A DNA stretch of 64,000 bases, from the NCBI GenBank assembly GCA_039592335.1, contig JBDHBX010000006.1, forward strand, positions 1 to 64,000. Direction: 5' to 3'. The first letter of the stretch is position 1. Each line of letters opens with the position of its first letter. The notes beneath the pieces are model-generated. The model searched no databases and had not been told where the DNA came from. It worked only from the letters and a program-made list of their open reading frames with translations. The translations under genes and the position numbers were made by a program. Of this stretch, positions 25,838 through 35,776 are shown in pieces. The DNA is from WVYX01 sp039592335. Lineage in GTDB: Bacteria > Gemmatimonadota > Gemmatimonadetes > Gemmatimonadales > GWC2-71-9.

Positions 25838-26945
25838 GCCAGCTCCTTGCGGAACATACGGATGGCCAGGGCCAGGCCGACCACGGCGAACATGACCATG
25901 GCAGCGGCGTCGCCCCACAACACCGTGGCTCCCACGCCCTTGAGGAAGATCCCCTTCGTCACCGTCACGTAGTAGCGGGCCGGAACGGCGTAGCTGATGC
26001 CCCGCAACACGATCGGCATGGTGGAGATGCTGAAGATGAACCCGGAGAGCAGCAGCGCCGGCAGGAAAGTGGCCATCATGGCCACCTGCGTGGCGAGCAG
26101 CTGGGATTTGAGCGCCGCCGAGATGAAGATGCCGAGCCCGAGCGCCCCTACCAGGAAGAGGAACGTCATGACAGCGAAAAGCAGGACGTTGCCCTTGAAG
26201 GGAACGTCGAAGATCAGGATGCCTCCAATGGACGCCAGCGCGACGTCGAGCAGCCCGATGGCGACGTAGGGCAGCAGCTTGCCGAGCACCACCTCCAGCC
26301 GGTGCACCGGTGTGGCGGCGAGCTGCTCCATGGTGCCGCGCTCCCACTCCCGCGCGATCGTGAGCGCGGTGAGCATGCTCGCGATGATGGACATGATCAC
26401 GGCCACCAGTCCGGGCACGATCATGTTGCGGCTCTCCAGGGTCTCGTTGTACCAGACGCGGCTTTCCGGCTGGGCCGGCAGCACGAGTCGCCGCCCGCCG
26501 AGTGCCACGTCCGCCGAGTACCCTGCGACGATGGCGTCGGCGTAGTTGCGCGCGATGGTGGCCGTGTTGGCGTCGCTGCCGTCCAGCAGCAGCTGGACCG
26601 GGGCTGCCCGCCCGGCCGCCAGGTCGCGGGCGAAGGAGGGTGGAATGACGAGCACGAGCTGGGCCCGTCCTGCCCCGAGCTCCGTGGCGGCGTCGCCGTA
26701 GCGATCGAGGTGTCGCACGATCGTGAAGTACCCCGAGGCCTCGAACGCATCCACCAGGAGGCGACTCTCCGGCGTGCGGCTCTCGTCCAGGACGCCCATC
26801 TCGATGTTGCGGATGTCGAAGGAGATGGCGTATCCGAACAAGAGCAGCAGCACGAGTGGTAGGATGAAGGCCAGGTAGAGGCTCCGCGCGTCGCGCTTGA
26901 GCTGGATCATCTCCTTGCGGGTGACTGCCCAGAGGCGCGTGAAGC

Positions 26946-26949
<4 letters not shown>
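25834..26949 (-). CDS. ybhS: ABC-2 permease, YbhS-like
   Basis: A 371-aa inner-membrane permease paralogous to the next gene. It has an N-terminal amphipathic stretch and TM1 (about 22-42), a periplasmic domain (LLLDGSDANTATIARNYADAIV) and a C-terminal helix bundle. REWERGTMEQLAATPVHRLEVVLGK matches YbhS. It starts with GTG at 26949, overlapping the ATPase stop (GTGA). Each half of the exporter thus has its own gene, giving a heterodimeric permease. Confidence 0.92.
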
Positions 26950-27876
<927 letters not shown>

Positions 27877-27884
<8 letters not shown>

Positions 27885-28812
27885 CGGTCGAAGCTGCCCC
27901 GCCCACTAGGTGGATGAAGACATCCTCCAGGGTGGGGTCGGTCAGTCCCTCACCGCGAATGGTCACGCCACCGCCTTCCAGGGCGGCGCGCGCCACGGGC
28001 CAGTCGCGCGCGGGATCGTCCAGCGTGACGTGCACGCGGTCGCCGAACAGGGTCGCGTGCCGCACCGCTGGCTGCCGGCGCAGCAGATCCCGCGCCGTGC
28101 GCGGCGCGTCGGTTAGCACCATCTGCACGCGTCCGGCGAGCCGGTTCTGCAGTGCCCGCGGGGTGTCGAGGGCGATGAGGCGACCCTCGTGCAGCATGGC
28201 CACGCGGTCGCAGCGCTCCGCCTCGTCGAGATAGGCGGTCGCGACGAGCACGGTCACCCCGCGTGCCACCATCTCGTGCACGATGAGCCAAAGGTCGCGG
28301 CGGGAGATGGGATCGACCCCGAAGGTCGGCTCATCGAGCAGCATGATTGCGGGCTCGTGGATGAGGGCGCAGCAGAGCCCCAACTTCTGCTTCATGCCTC
28401 CCGAGAGCTGGCCGGCCAGGCGCGACTCGAACGAGCCGAGCCCCGAGAAGCGATACAGGCGCTCGCGCCGCGCCGCACGCTCGTCCCGCGGGACGAGGAA
28501 GAGGTCGGCGTAGAAGTCCAGGTTCTCCCGTACGGTGAGGTCGGTGTAGAGCCCGAAGCGCTGCGACATATACGCGATGTGGTGTTTCACGCCCTCGGGG
28601 TCGCGCACCACGCTGATGCCGTCGAGGAGGGCATCGCCGCCGGAGGGAGGGAGCACGCCGGCCAGCGCGCGCAGGGTCGTGGTCTTGCCCGCGCCGTCCG
28701 GCCCGACGATGCCGAACAGCTCGCCGCGTGCGGCGTCGAAGCTCAGCTCGTCCACGGCCCGGACGTCGCCGAAGTGGCGCGTCAGCCCCCGCAGGGAGAC
28801 GGCAGGGTCCAC
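27877..28812 (-). CDS. ybhF: ABC ATPase, N-terminal half of YbhF type
   Basis: A 311-aa nucleotide-binding protein. Walker A is GPDGAGKTT near residues 37-45, the signature LSGGMKQKLGL, and Walker B IMLLDEPTFGVDP. GPDGAGKTT and SGGMKQKLGL match the N-terminal cassette of E. coli YbhF. The H-loop position reads ATAYLDEAERC, with Ala-Tyr where His is expected; the E. coli cassette also lacks His there (STSYLDEAEQC). This cassette may therefore be hydrolysis-impaired and the partner cassette the active one. It starts with GTG at 28812, 7 bp after the adaptor gene. Confidence 0.92.
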
Positions 28813-28819
28813 GGTGGGC

Positions 28820-29815
28820 TCAGCGCTGTGCGGTATCGAGACGGACGTCGGCGGGGAGACCGGGCTTGAGGTCGTACGAGGGATCCCCGGTGACCCGGAC
28901 CTTGACCCTATAGACCAGCTTCACGCGCTCTTCGGTAGTCTGCACGTTGCGGGGAGTGAACTCCGCCTCACTGGCGATGAACACCACCTCACCCGTGTAC
29001 GTCCGCTCGGGATACGCGTCGGCCGTGATCGCGGCGGCCAGGCCGAGGGCCAGTCGCCCCACCTGCTCCTCCCGCACATAGATCCGGATCCAGCGATCGT
29101 CGGGGTCTCGCAGCGTGAGCACGGGGGCGCCGGCACCGACCGTCTCACCGGGCTCTCGGTGGCGCACGGTGACGATGCCGTCGAACGGCGCGCGCACCAC
29201 CGCGTTCTCCAGGGTGGCGTCGCTCTGGCCGACGGTGGCCCGCGCCTGCTCCACGACGGCACGCTGGGCGGCGACCTGCTCCCGCCGGGGGCCTTGTTCC
29301 AGGATCCCCAGCTGCTCCGTCGCGCTCTCGTGGTCCGTCCGCGCGAGCGTGAGCGCCGTGCGGGCGTTGTCGAGCTGTTGCTCGCTCACGGCCCCGCCCG
29401 CGAACAATCGCTGCGTGCGGTCGAACTCGCGACGCGCATCTGCCAGCCGCTGGTCCGCGGCCCGCAGCGCCGCGCGACCCTGGGCGACCTCCTGGGAGCG
29501 GAAGCCCCGCTCCAGCTCGAGCAGGCGGGCCCGTGCCGTGGCCAGCTGGGCCTCCGCCTGACGCTTGCGGGCGAGCAGCTCGGTGCGGTCGAGCCAGGCC
29601 AGCTCCGCGCGCTCCGAGACCTGGTCGCCCTCCTGCGCCGCGATACTGTCGATGCGGCCGGGCACCTGGAATCCCAGATCGGCTTCGGTGGTCTCGACCG
29701 TCCCGGAGGCGGCAACGGTGTCGTCGTCGCCCGAGGACCTCCAGATCAGGACGCTCGTCACGACCAGAATGACGATCACGACGGCGGCGATGCCGATGCG
29801 CTGTTGCTTCTTCAT
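28820..29815 (-). CDS. ybhG: HlyD-family adaptor, YbhG-like
   Basis: A 331-aa membrane-fusion protein with an N-terminal TM anchor (about 8-26; IGIAAVVIVILVVTSVLIW). The lipoyl half-motifs FQVPGRIDSIAAQEGDQV (about 45-62) and VRAPFDGIVTVRHREPGETV (about 200-219) bracket a long coiled-coil hairpin (about 75-190). It would link the YbhFSR exporter to the TolC protein encoded just upstream. The ATG at 29815 overlaps the TolC stop (ATGA); the longer frame reading MDQRHAGDH lies inside the tolC gene and is not used. Confidence 0.93.
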   Translation of the reverse strand: MKKQQRIGIAAVVIVILVVTSVLIWRSSGDDDTVAASGTVETTEADLGFQVPGRIDSIAAQEGDQVSERAELAWLDRTELLARKRQAEAQLATARARLLELERGFRSQEVAQGRAALRAADQRLADARREFDRTQRLFAGGAVSEQQLDNARTALTLARTDHESATEQLGILEQGPRREQVAAQRAVVEQARATVGQSDATLENAVVRAPFDGIVTVRHREPGETVGAGAPVLTLRDPDDRWIRIYVREEQVGRLALGLAAAITADAYPERTYTGEVVFIASEAEFTPRNVQTTEERVKLVYRVKVRVTGDPSYDLKPGLPADVRLDTAQR

Positions 29816-31161
29816 GGGGTGATCTCCAGCATGTCGCTGATCCACTGTGGGGAGAGCACGCCGGTGACGCTGGCGAGCTCGACCTGAGCCGCGATTTCCG
29901 CGTGCCGCGCGCGCACCAACGAGGCGCTAGCCTGGCGCAGCTCGGCTTCGGCTCTCAGGTAATCGGTCTGTGTCCCGGCGCCTTCCTGCAGGGCGAGCTG
30001 CTCGATGCGCGCGACCTCGGCGAGGTGCTCGACGGCGGTACCGACCGCGTCGACCTGCGCGCGCCACTCCAACACCGCGCCGAGCGTGCGATCCACGGTC
30101 TCCTCGCCGCGCAGGCGCGCGAGTCGGTATTGCTCTCGGGCGTATTGGGCGCGGGCGGACGCGGTCGAGACGGCGCGGGATCGGGCGCCGCCGGTGAACA
30201 GCGGATAGGAGAGCCGCACGCCGACCAGCCATTCACCCTGCACGTCGAACGCGGGGCTGGTGAACAGCAGGTAGGACCCCGCGACGTCGAGCCGCGGCCA
30301 CCAGTTCGCCACGGCCTGCTTGCGGCCCGCGTCCGCCGCGTCCGTCATGCTGCGCGCCTCGGCGAGCTGCGGGCTGCCGATCCCGAACTGCTCGAGCAGC
30401 AGCTGCCGGTCGGGCACCGGCGAGGTGGCGGCGAGGCGCACCGGGGAGAGCCGGGCCGCGCGCGTGCCTTCGGGCGCCACGCCGAGCAGGCGGGCGAGGC
30501 GGCGCTCGGCGGTGTCCAGCTCCGTCGCCGTTGCGACCCGCTCGGCCTCGGCCTGCGCCATGGCGGCGTCGACCCGCAGCAGCTCCACCCGTGCGGCACG
30601 CCCCTCTGCCATGAGGCGTTGCACCCGCTCCCGCTCGGCTTCGAGCGCCTGCAGGCTCTGCAACTGTGCCTGCAGCGTGCCGTGCGCCGAGAGCACGTCG
30701 AGGTACGCTCGCGTCACGTCGGCAATGAGCGTCATCTCGCTGCCTTCGCGGCGTGCGATGGCCACCTCCTCCTGCGCGTGGGCGCCGCTGATGCGGGCCG
30801 TGCGGGCGCCGCCTTCGAACAGGGTCCAGCCCAGGTTGAGCGAGCCCTGCAGCAGCGTGCGGTCGAACTGGAACGCTTCCTGGCTGAGCTCGTGGATCGG
30901 GAACACCAGCATCTGCTTCTGGTAGCGGAACAGGCTTCCCTCGACCCCGAGCTGCGGCCACCAATGGGCGGTCTGCACCCCTGCGAGCGCAGCGGCCTCC
31001 GCTTCGCCCGCGCGAGCGGCGAGCACGGCGGGGTGGTAGCCGAGCGCGGTGCGCACCGCGTCGTCCAGGGTCAAGGCCCCGGGCTGGGCAGGGTGTTGGG
31101 CGTGGCCATTCGAGGCGGCAGTCAGCAGCCACGCCGCCAGCACAACTGCTCGTTGTCTCAT
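29812..31161 (-). CDS. TolC-family outer-membrane efflux protein
   Basis: A second TolC-like protein, about 449 aa, dedicated to the ABC exporter by operon membership. The signal peptide ends SNGHAQ (about 22). Two OEP repeats are visible, with WWPQLGVEGSLFRYQ and WWPRLDVAGSYLL as the strand segments of each half and long helices between. Three ATGs in a row (31167, 31164, 31161) follow GGCAGG; the third is chosen for ribosome spacing, and the difference is two residues. The YbhGFSR operon of E. coli does not include its own tolC, so this arrangement is more self-contained. Confidence 0.92.
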   Translation of the reverse strand: MRQRAVVLAAWLLTAASNGHAQHPAQPGALTLDDAVRTALGYHPAVLAARAGEAEAAALAGVQTAHWWPQLGVEGSLFRYQKQMLVFPIHELSQEAFQFDRTLLQGSLNLGWTLFEGGARTARISGAHAQEEVAIARREGSEMTLIADVTRAYLDVLSAHGTLQAQLQSLQALEAERERVQRLMAEGRAARVELLRVDAAMAQAEAERVATATELDTAERRLARLLGVAPEGTRAARLSPVRLAATSPVPDRQLLLEQFGIGSPQLAEARSMTDAADAGRKQAVANWWPRLDVAGSYLLFTSPAFDVQGEWLVGVRLSYPLFTGGARSRAVSTASARAQYAREQYRLARLRGEETVDRTLGAVLEWRAQVDAVGTAVEHLAEVARIEQLALQEGAGTQTDYLRAEAELRQASASLVRARHAEIAAQVELASVTGVLSPQWISDMLEITP

Positions 31162-31177
31162 CATCATCCTGCCGTTG

Positions 31178-31792
31178 TCACGCTTGTTCGAGAGGTGGGG
31201 CCAGCGCCGCCCGTACGAAGTCGAGCACACTGTCCACGAGGGCGGCCCGCATGCGGGGGTCCTGCTGGTCGAAGCCGATGGCTTCGCGCAGGAGGCGGCG
31301 CACCAGGGTGAGCCAGATCGGTTGGGCCACGATGCTGAGGGCCATGAGTCGGGGATCACCCTGCCTGATCGACCCGTCCAGCTGGCCCAAGGCGATGATC
31401 CCGGCTAGCAGCTGCAAGTTGCCCTCCAGCACCCGTCGGGCGCCCTCAGGAAAGGGGGTGGACGAGGCGAGGTGCTGCACCATGAGGGCGGGCAGCGCCG
31501 GGTGCTCTTGCAGATACCTGAAGAAGGCCTGGACTACGTGCTCGATCCGCTCGGGTGGGGTGCCGGGGCGCTGCGCCACCTCGGCCAGGTGATCCCGAAA
31601 CGGCTCGATGACCGACCCGAGCACGGCACCGTACAGGTTCTGCTTGGATCCGAAGTGGTAGGTCACGGACCCCAGGTTGGCGCCAGCCTTCGTGGTGATG
31701 GCCCGGATGGAGGCGCCCCGGTAGCCGTGGGTCGCAAACAACTCGCGGCCGGCGGCGATGAGGGCCAGTCGAGTGCCTGAAGTGTCATTCAT
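31178..31792 (-). CDS. TetR-family repressor of the ABC efflux operon
   Basis: A 204-aa regulator with a TetR helix-turn-helix (about 8-55; LIAAGRELFATHGYRGASIRAITTKAGANLGSVTYHFGSKQNL). The C-terminal ligand-binding helices resemble the DUF1956/CecR group; E. coli CecR controls ybhGFSR. It lies 16 bp upstream of tolC and is first in the operon. The ATG at 31792 is chosen because a -10 element and an inverted repeat overlap the alternative upstream start at 31825. The protein probably represses its own operon. Inducer unknown. Confidence 0.92.
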   Translation of the reverse strand: MNDTSGTRLALIAAGRELFATHGYRGASIRAITTKAGANLGSVTYHFGSKQNLYGAVLGSVIEPFRDHLAEVAQRPGTPPERIEHVVQAFFRYLQEHPALPALMVQHLASSTPFPEGARRVLEGNLQLLAGIIALGQLDGSIRQGDPRLMALSIVAQPIWLTLVRRLLREAIGFDQQDPRMRAALVDSVLDFVRAALAPPLEQA

Positions 31793-31804
31793 ACGTTTGT
31801 ATGA
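31789..31804. promoter_or_regulatory. TetR operator-like inverted repeat
   Basis: TCATAC (31789-31794) and GTATGA (31799-31804) form a 6-bp perfect inverted repeat with a 4-bp spacer. It overlaps both the -10 hexamer and the ATG of the TetR gene, an ideal place for autorepression. Confidence 0.65.
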
Positions 31805-31829
31805 TACGACGGCAACGCTCGGCACGCAA
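31801..31829 (-). promoter_or_regulatory. Promoter of the TetR-TolC-YbhGFSR operon
   Basis: On the minus strand TTGCGT (31829-31824), a 17-bp spacer and TATCAT (31806-31801) form a sigma70-like promoter. The -10 ends 8 nt before the ATG at 31792 and no ribosome-binding site lies between, so the transcript would be leaderless or nearly so. Confidence 0.6.
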
Positions 31830-31846
31830 GAGAGGGTGCCGCGGCT

Positions 31847-33061
31847 CTACTGGGGTCGCCTCCTTCGGAGCCAGTTTTCGGGGTCCAGCGCGATCGGCTG
31901 GGTGCTCTCCGGGCCAGCGGCCTGCCGAATCTGGAAGCCGAGATGGGGGCCGTGCTCCGAGCCGGCGCCGCCCGACTGGCCGATGACCTGGCCGCCCTCC
32001 ACCCAGTCGCCGGGCCTTACGTCGAAGCCCGAGAGCCGCAGGTAGAGAGTGTAGAACCCGCCGCCATGTGCGAGCAGCACGGTCGGGCCGTAGGTCCCCA
32101 TGAGGCCGGCGATCTCGACGGTGCCGGCGGCGACGGCGCGGACCGGTGTGCCGACGGGCGCCGCGATGCCGATGCCCTGGTATCGAATCCGCGTGTTGTC
32201 GGGGCCCTCGGCAACCCCGAACTCGTAGACCACGTCGCCGTCCACCGGCCAATCGAGGGCTCCCAGGTCGTCCTCGCCGATGGTGCCTTCGACCGGCCGT
32301 CCTCCGCGCGCCAGCGCCCGCCGCCGCGCCGCCTCGAGCTCGGCGATCAGCTGGGTGACCTGCTCCTCGTGGCGGGCCAACGAGTCCAGCCGGGTCGTCG
32401 TCGCCTGCTGGGACGCCTCCGTATCCCGCAGCGCACGCTGGCGCCGCCGCTCCAGCGAGACGAAACGCTGCAGCTCATCGCCGCGGTCGCCACGCCGGGC
32501 CGACAGCTCCGTGTGGAGGCTGATGAGGTGTTCGCGCTGCTGCGACACGCGATCCCGTAGCTCCTCCACCTGACCCACCAAGGCCCGGTCCTGGCGGGAT
32601 ACGAGGTAGAGGTACTTGTAGCGGCTCATCAGATCCCCGAAGCTCTCGGCCGCCAACAGCACCTCGAAGATCCAGAGCGTGCCGCGCTTGTAGATCTCGA
32701 CGAGCCGCGTGTCGAGCACGGCCCGCCGCTCCGCCAACGCATCCTGCGAGAGCATCACGTCCAGCGTCACCGTGTCGAGCTGCGCGTTCATGCCCGCAAT
32801 CTGCCGGTCGAGCTCGTTCACGATGCGCGAGGTGACGCCCTTCTGCTGCTCGATGTTCTGCAACTCGCCGGTGATGGAGTGCACGCGCGTGCGCAGTCGC
32901 ACCAGCTCGCTCTCCAGTTGCTCCCGCTCCTGCTTGATGCCCTCGAGCCGGTCCCGGTTATCGCGGATCTGTTGGTTGATGTTGGGCTGCTGGGCCGCCG
33001 CAGTGTGGACGGCGACGACCAGGATGAGACTCGTGGCGATGAGGGGGCGAGCCGGCCTCAT
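31847..33061 (-). CDS. envC: EnvC-like murein hydrolase activator
   Basis: A 404-aa exported protein. The signal peptide covers about 1-23 (ending TAAAQ). A long coiled coil fills about 30-255, and a LytM/M23 domain about 275-400. The catalytic His/Asp of M23 peptidases are lost: the first site reads RYQGIGIAAPVG instead of HxGxD, and the last reads HLGFQIR instead of HxH. EnvC proteins also lack these residues and activate amidases instead of cutting peptidoglycan. Its start overlaps the ftsX stop (ATGA), matching the known FtsEX-EnvC partnership, in which FtsX recruits EnvC through its periplasmic loop. No amidase is encoded nearby. Confidence 0.9.
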   Translation of the reverse strand: MRPARPLIATSLILVVAVHTAAAQQPNINQQIRDNRDRLEGIKQEREQLESELVRLRTRVHSITGELQNIEQQKGVTSRIVNELDRQIAGMNAQLDTVTLDVMLSQDALAERRAVLDTRLVEIYKRGTLWIFEVLLAAESFGDLMSRYKYLYLVSRQDRALVGQVEELRDRVSQQREHLISLHTELSARRGDRGDELQRFVSLERRRQRALRDTEASQQATTTRLDSLARHEEQVTQLIAELEAARRRALARGGRPVEGTIGEDDLGALDWPVDGDVVYEFGVAEGPDNTRIRYQGIGIAAPVGTPVRAVAAGTVEIAGLMGTYGPTVLLAHGGGFYTLYLRLSGFDVRPGDWVEGGQVIGQSGGAGSEHGPHLGFQIRQAAGPESTQPIALDPENWLRRRRPQ

Positions 33062-33915
33062 ACCTGGGGCAGATGGCGGCTCACGCTGAAGGCGCTCGCC
33101 GCAAGCCCGAGCACGGTGCCGAAGAGCAGGAACAGGGCGGTCTGCTCGATGGAGAAGAATGCTGCGTCGAACAGCCCGCGACTGACGGCGAGATACGCGC
33201 CGTAGTTGAGCGCGATGGCAAACGCACCGCCCAGGGCGCCCTTCGCTGCGCCGTCGAGCAGGAACGGGCGCCGGATGAAGCCATCGGTCGCTCCGACCAG
33301 GCGCATGATGTGGATCTCGCGTGTGCGAGCGAGCACCGTCATGCGGATCGTCGTGCCGATGATCATCACGGCCGCGGCGGCGAATCCGAGGCCGATCACC
33401 AGCCCTACGATCCCGGCGATGCCCCGCAGGCGGTCCAGTTTCTCGACCCAGTCCCGGCCGAAGCGCACGTCCTCCGCGAATCGGAAGCCGCGCAACCGCT
33501 CGGCGACTTGCCGGGCGCTCTCGCTGTCGCGGTACCCCTCGCGCATGCGGATCTCGAGCGAGGCCGGCAGCGGATTCTGCGCGAGATCGTCGAACACGCC
33601 CTGGAACTCGACCAGCTCCTGGCGCGCCCGCTCGAGGGCCTGGTCTTCGGTGACGTAGTTGACCGAGCCTACCTCCGGGAAGGCCTGGATGTCACCGATG
33701 GCGACCGTCACCACCTCCACGGGCGTGCCCCGCGTCAGGTACACGACGATCTCCACCCGTTCCTCGATTTGGGACAGCGTCGAGCGAAGGTTGATCACCA
33801 CGAGGCCGAAGAGCCCCAGCACGAAGAGCGCGAACGCGATGGTGGTGATCGCGAGCGCGGAGAGCACAGGCGCCCGCCGGAACGAGAGCAGCGCCTCCCG
33901 TACGGTGAGTCTCAT
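33058..33915 (-). CDS. ftsX: Cell-division protein FtsX
   Basis: A 285-aa inner-membrane protein of the FtsX/type VII ABC group. TM1 is near residues 18-40 (LSALAITTIAFALFVLGLFGLV). A periplasmic domain of about 115 residues follows, then three TM helices, with MIIGTTIRMTVLARTREIHIMRLVGATDGFI in between, the typical segment after TM2. It works with FtsE as an ATP-driven switch controlling peptidoglycan hydrolysis at the septum. The ATG at 33915 overlaps the ftsE stop, and its own stop overlaps envC. Confidence 0.94.
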   Translation of the reverse strand: MRLTVREALLSFRRAPVLSALAITTIAFALFVLGLFGLVVINLRSTLSQIEERVEIVVYLTRGTPVEVVTVAIGDIQAFPEVGSVNYVTEDQALERARQELVEFQGVFDDLAQNPLPASLEIRMREGYRDSESARQVAERLRGFRFAEDVRFGRDWVEKLDRLRGIAGIVGLVIGLGFAAAAVMIIGTTIRMTVLARTREIHIMRLVGATDGFIRRPFLLDGAAKGALGGAFAIALNYGAYLAVSRGLFDAAFFSIEQTALFLLFGTVLGLAASAFSVSRHLPQV

Positions 33916-34613
33916 GAGCGGGCGCTCTCCTCCGCCTCCGTGGCCTCGTCGTCCACGGAGTCGTACACGACGGCTCCGTCCTGGAGCTCGATCGTGCGAT
34001 AGGGGGCCGCCCGTACGAGGTCGAGGTCGTGGGTGGCGAGCACGACTGCGGTGCCGGTAGCGTTGATGTCGCGCAGCAGCTGGAACACACCGCGGGTGGC
34101 GCGCTCGTCGAGGTTGCCCGTGGGCTCGTCGGCAAGCAGGACGAGGGGGTCGTTCACCAGCGCCCGGGCGATTGCGACCCGCTGCTGCTCCCCGCCCGAG
34201 AGTTCTTGCGGGTACGCCTGCGCCTTGGCCGAGAGTCCGACCTGGGTGAGCACGCGCATCACCTTGGGAGCGATCACTCCCTTGCGAGTGCCGGTCACCT
34301 CCAGCGCGAAGGCCACGTTCTCCTCTGCCGTGCGGTCCTCGAGCAGCCGGAAGTCCTGGAACACGATCCCCAGTCGCCGCCGCAAGCGCGGGATGTCCCG
34401 CCGCTTGAGGGAGGACGTCGAGAAACCGGACACGCGAACCATCCCCGACGTGGGCAGGTCATCGGCGTAGACGAGGCGCAGGATGGTGGACTTGCCGGCG
34501 CCCGAATGTCCCGTGAGGAAGAGGAACTCGCCCTTCGCGAGGTGGAACGACACGTCCTTCAGGGCGAGGGACCCTTTGGGGAACGCCTTGAAGACCTTGT
34601 TGAATCGAATCAC
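33912..34613 (-). CDS. ftsE: Cell-division ATPase FtsE
   Basis: A 233-aa ABC ATPase. Walker A GHSGAGKST is near 35-43, Q-loop FQDFRLL, signature LSGGEQQRVAIARAL and Walker B LLADEPTGNLD. The N-terminus IRFNKVFKAFPKG is canonical FtsE. The GTG at 34613 is chosen because homology starts there; it lies 2 bp after the trans-sulfuration gene stop and has no clear ribosome-binding site, so translation probably depends on coupling. A Glu/Asp-rich C-terminal tail of about 15 residues is present. It drives FtsX and thereby EnvC. Confidence 0.95.
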   Translation of the reverse strand: MIRFNKVFKAFPKGSLALKDVSFHLAKGEFLFLTGHSGAGKSTILRLVYADDLPTSGMVRVSGFSTSSLKRRDIPRLRRRLGIVFQDFRLLEDRTAEENVAFALEVTGTRKGVIAPKVMRVLTQVGLSAKAQAYPQELSGGEQQRVAIARALVNDPLVLLADEPTGNLDERATRGVFQLLRDINATGTAVVLATHDLDLVRAAPYRTIELQDGAVVYDSVDDEATEAEESARS

Positions 34614-34615
34614 GG

Positions 34616-35776
34616 CTACAGCGTGCTGAAGGCGTCCTCGAAATCCGCGATAATGTCCTCGATGTCCTCGATGCCAAGGCTCACACGAATGAACCCGTCG
34701 GGAATCCCCTGTTCGGCGCGTTGCTCCGCCGTGAGGATGGCATGTGACGTGAAGCGCGGCTCGCTGACGAGCGTCTCGACGCCGCCCAGGCTGGGGGCGT
34801 GCGTCGCGAGCCGCAGCTTCCGCAGCACGACATCGGCGGCGGCCGCGCCGCCCGCGAGGGTGAGGCCCACCATGCCGCCGAAGCCGTCCAGGAGGCGCTC
34901 CGCCACCTCGTGGTCCTGGTGGGAGGCGAGCCCGGGGTAGTGCACCTGCGCCACGGCCGGGTGCTGCTCCGCCCACTCGGCGAAGACCATCCCGTTCGTG
35001 TTGTGGCGGCCGATGCGGACGGCGAGCGTCTTGACGCCGCGTTCTACCAGCCAGGTGGCGTGCGGGTCGGGCGACTGGCCCCAGACCGCCATCAGTTGGC
35101 GGACCTCCTCAATCACCGGCTCGCTTCCGGCCACCACACCGCCGATCACGTCGTCGTGCCCGTTCAGGTACTTCGTCGCCGAGTGGATCACGAGGTCCGC
35201 CCCGTGCTCGAGCGGGCGGAAGTTGATCGGGGAGGCGAACGTCGAGTCCACGATGAGCGCGATGCCCAGCTCGCGACAGACCAGGGCCAGCGGCTCGAGG
35301 TCGAGCACGCGCATGATGGGGTTGGTGGGGGTCTCGACGAAAATGGCGCGCGTCGTCTTGCGTACGTGCTGGCGCCACTTCCGCTGGTTGTCGGGCTCCA
35401 CCAGTGTCACGTCGATGCCAAGCTTTCCGAACTCCTCGCTGAACAGCTTACGGGTCCCCCCGTAGATCCAGGCGCTCGCCAGCAGGTGGTCGCCCGGGCG
35501 CAACATGGCGAGGTGCGCGAGAGCCGTCGCGCCCATCCCGCTCGCCAGGAAGATGGCGCGCTCGGCCCCCTCGAGGGCGGCCAGCTTCTCGCCCAGCACC
35601 GTCTGGTTGGGGTTGTTGCCATACCGGGTGTAGAGCACCTCCTCGCTCGAGCCGATGGGGTGCACGAAGGTGCTGCTCTGGTAGAGGGGGGTCGTGACCG
35701 GGGACCGGTCGGCCTTGGGGTGCGCTGCGCCGTGGATTGCCCGCGTCGAGGGGCCGGTATCTCCCTTGGACGTCAT
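34616..35776 (-). CDS. Trans-sulfuration PLP enzyme (MetB/MetC family)
   Basis: A 386-aa PLP-dependent enzyme of the Cys/Met metabolism family. PLP-phosphate-binding YTRYGNNPNQ near residues 48-57, LASGMGATA near 77-85, ETPTNP near 148-153, and the PLP Lys in HSATKYLNGH (Lys about 202) are visible. Members include cystathionine gamma-synthase, cystathionine beta- or gamma-lyase and methionine gamma-lyase; sequence alone does not separate them here. The ATG overlaps the stop of the upstream STAS-like gene (ATGA), and its stop is 2 bp from ftsE. Its presence in a cell-division operon is unexplained; a link through sulfur amino-acid or D-amino-acid supply is speculation. Confidence 0.9.
   Translation of the reverse strand: MTSKGDTGPSTRAIHGAAHPKADRSPVTTPLYQSSTFVHPIGSSEEVLYTRYGNNPNQTVLGEKLAALEGAERAIFLASGMGATALAHLAMLRPGDHLLASAWIYGGTRKLFSEEFGKLGIDVTLVEPDNQRKWRQHVRKTTRAIFVETPTNPIMRVLDLEPLALVCRELGIALIVDSTFASPINFRPLEHGADLVIHSATKYLNGHDDVIGGVVAGSEPVIEEVRQLMAVWGQSPDPHATWLVERGVKTLAVRIGRHNTNGMVFAEWAEQHPAVAQVHYPGLASHQDHEVAERLLDGFGGMVGLTLAGGAAAADVVLRKLRLATHAPSLGGVETLVSEPRFTSHAILTAEQRAEQGIPDGFIRVSLGIEDIEDIIADFEDAFSTL

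Noticed and set aside
33912..34976. Longer FtsE with 121 extra N-terminal residues
   Set aside because: The extension is Gly/Arg-rich, overlaps the trans-sulfuration gene in another frame and has no counterpart in FtsE.
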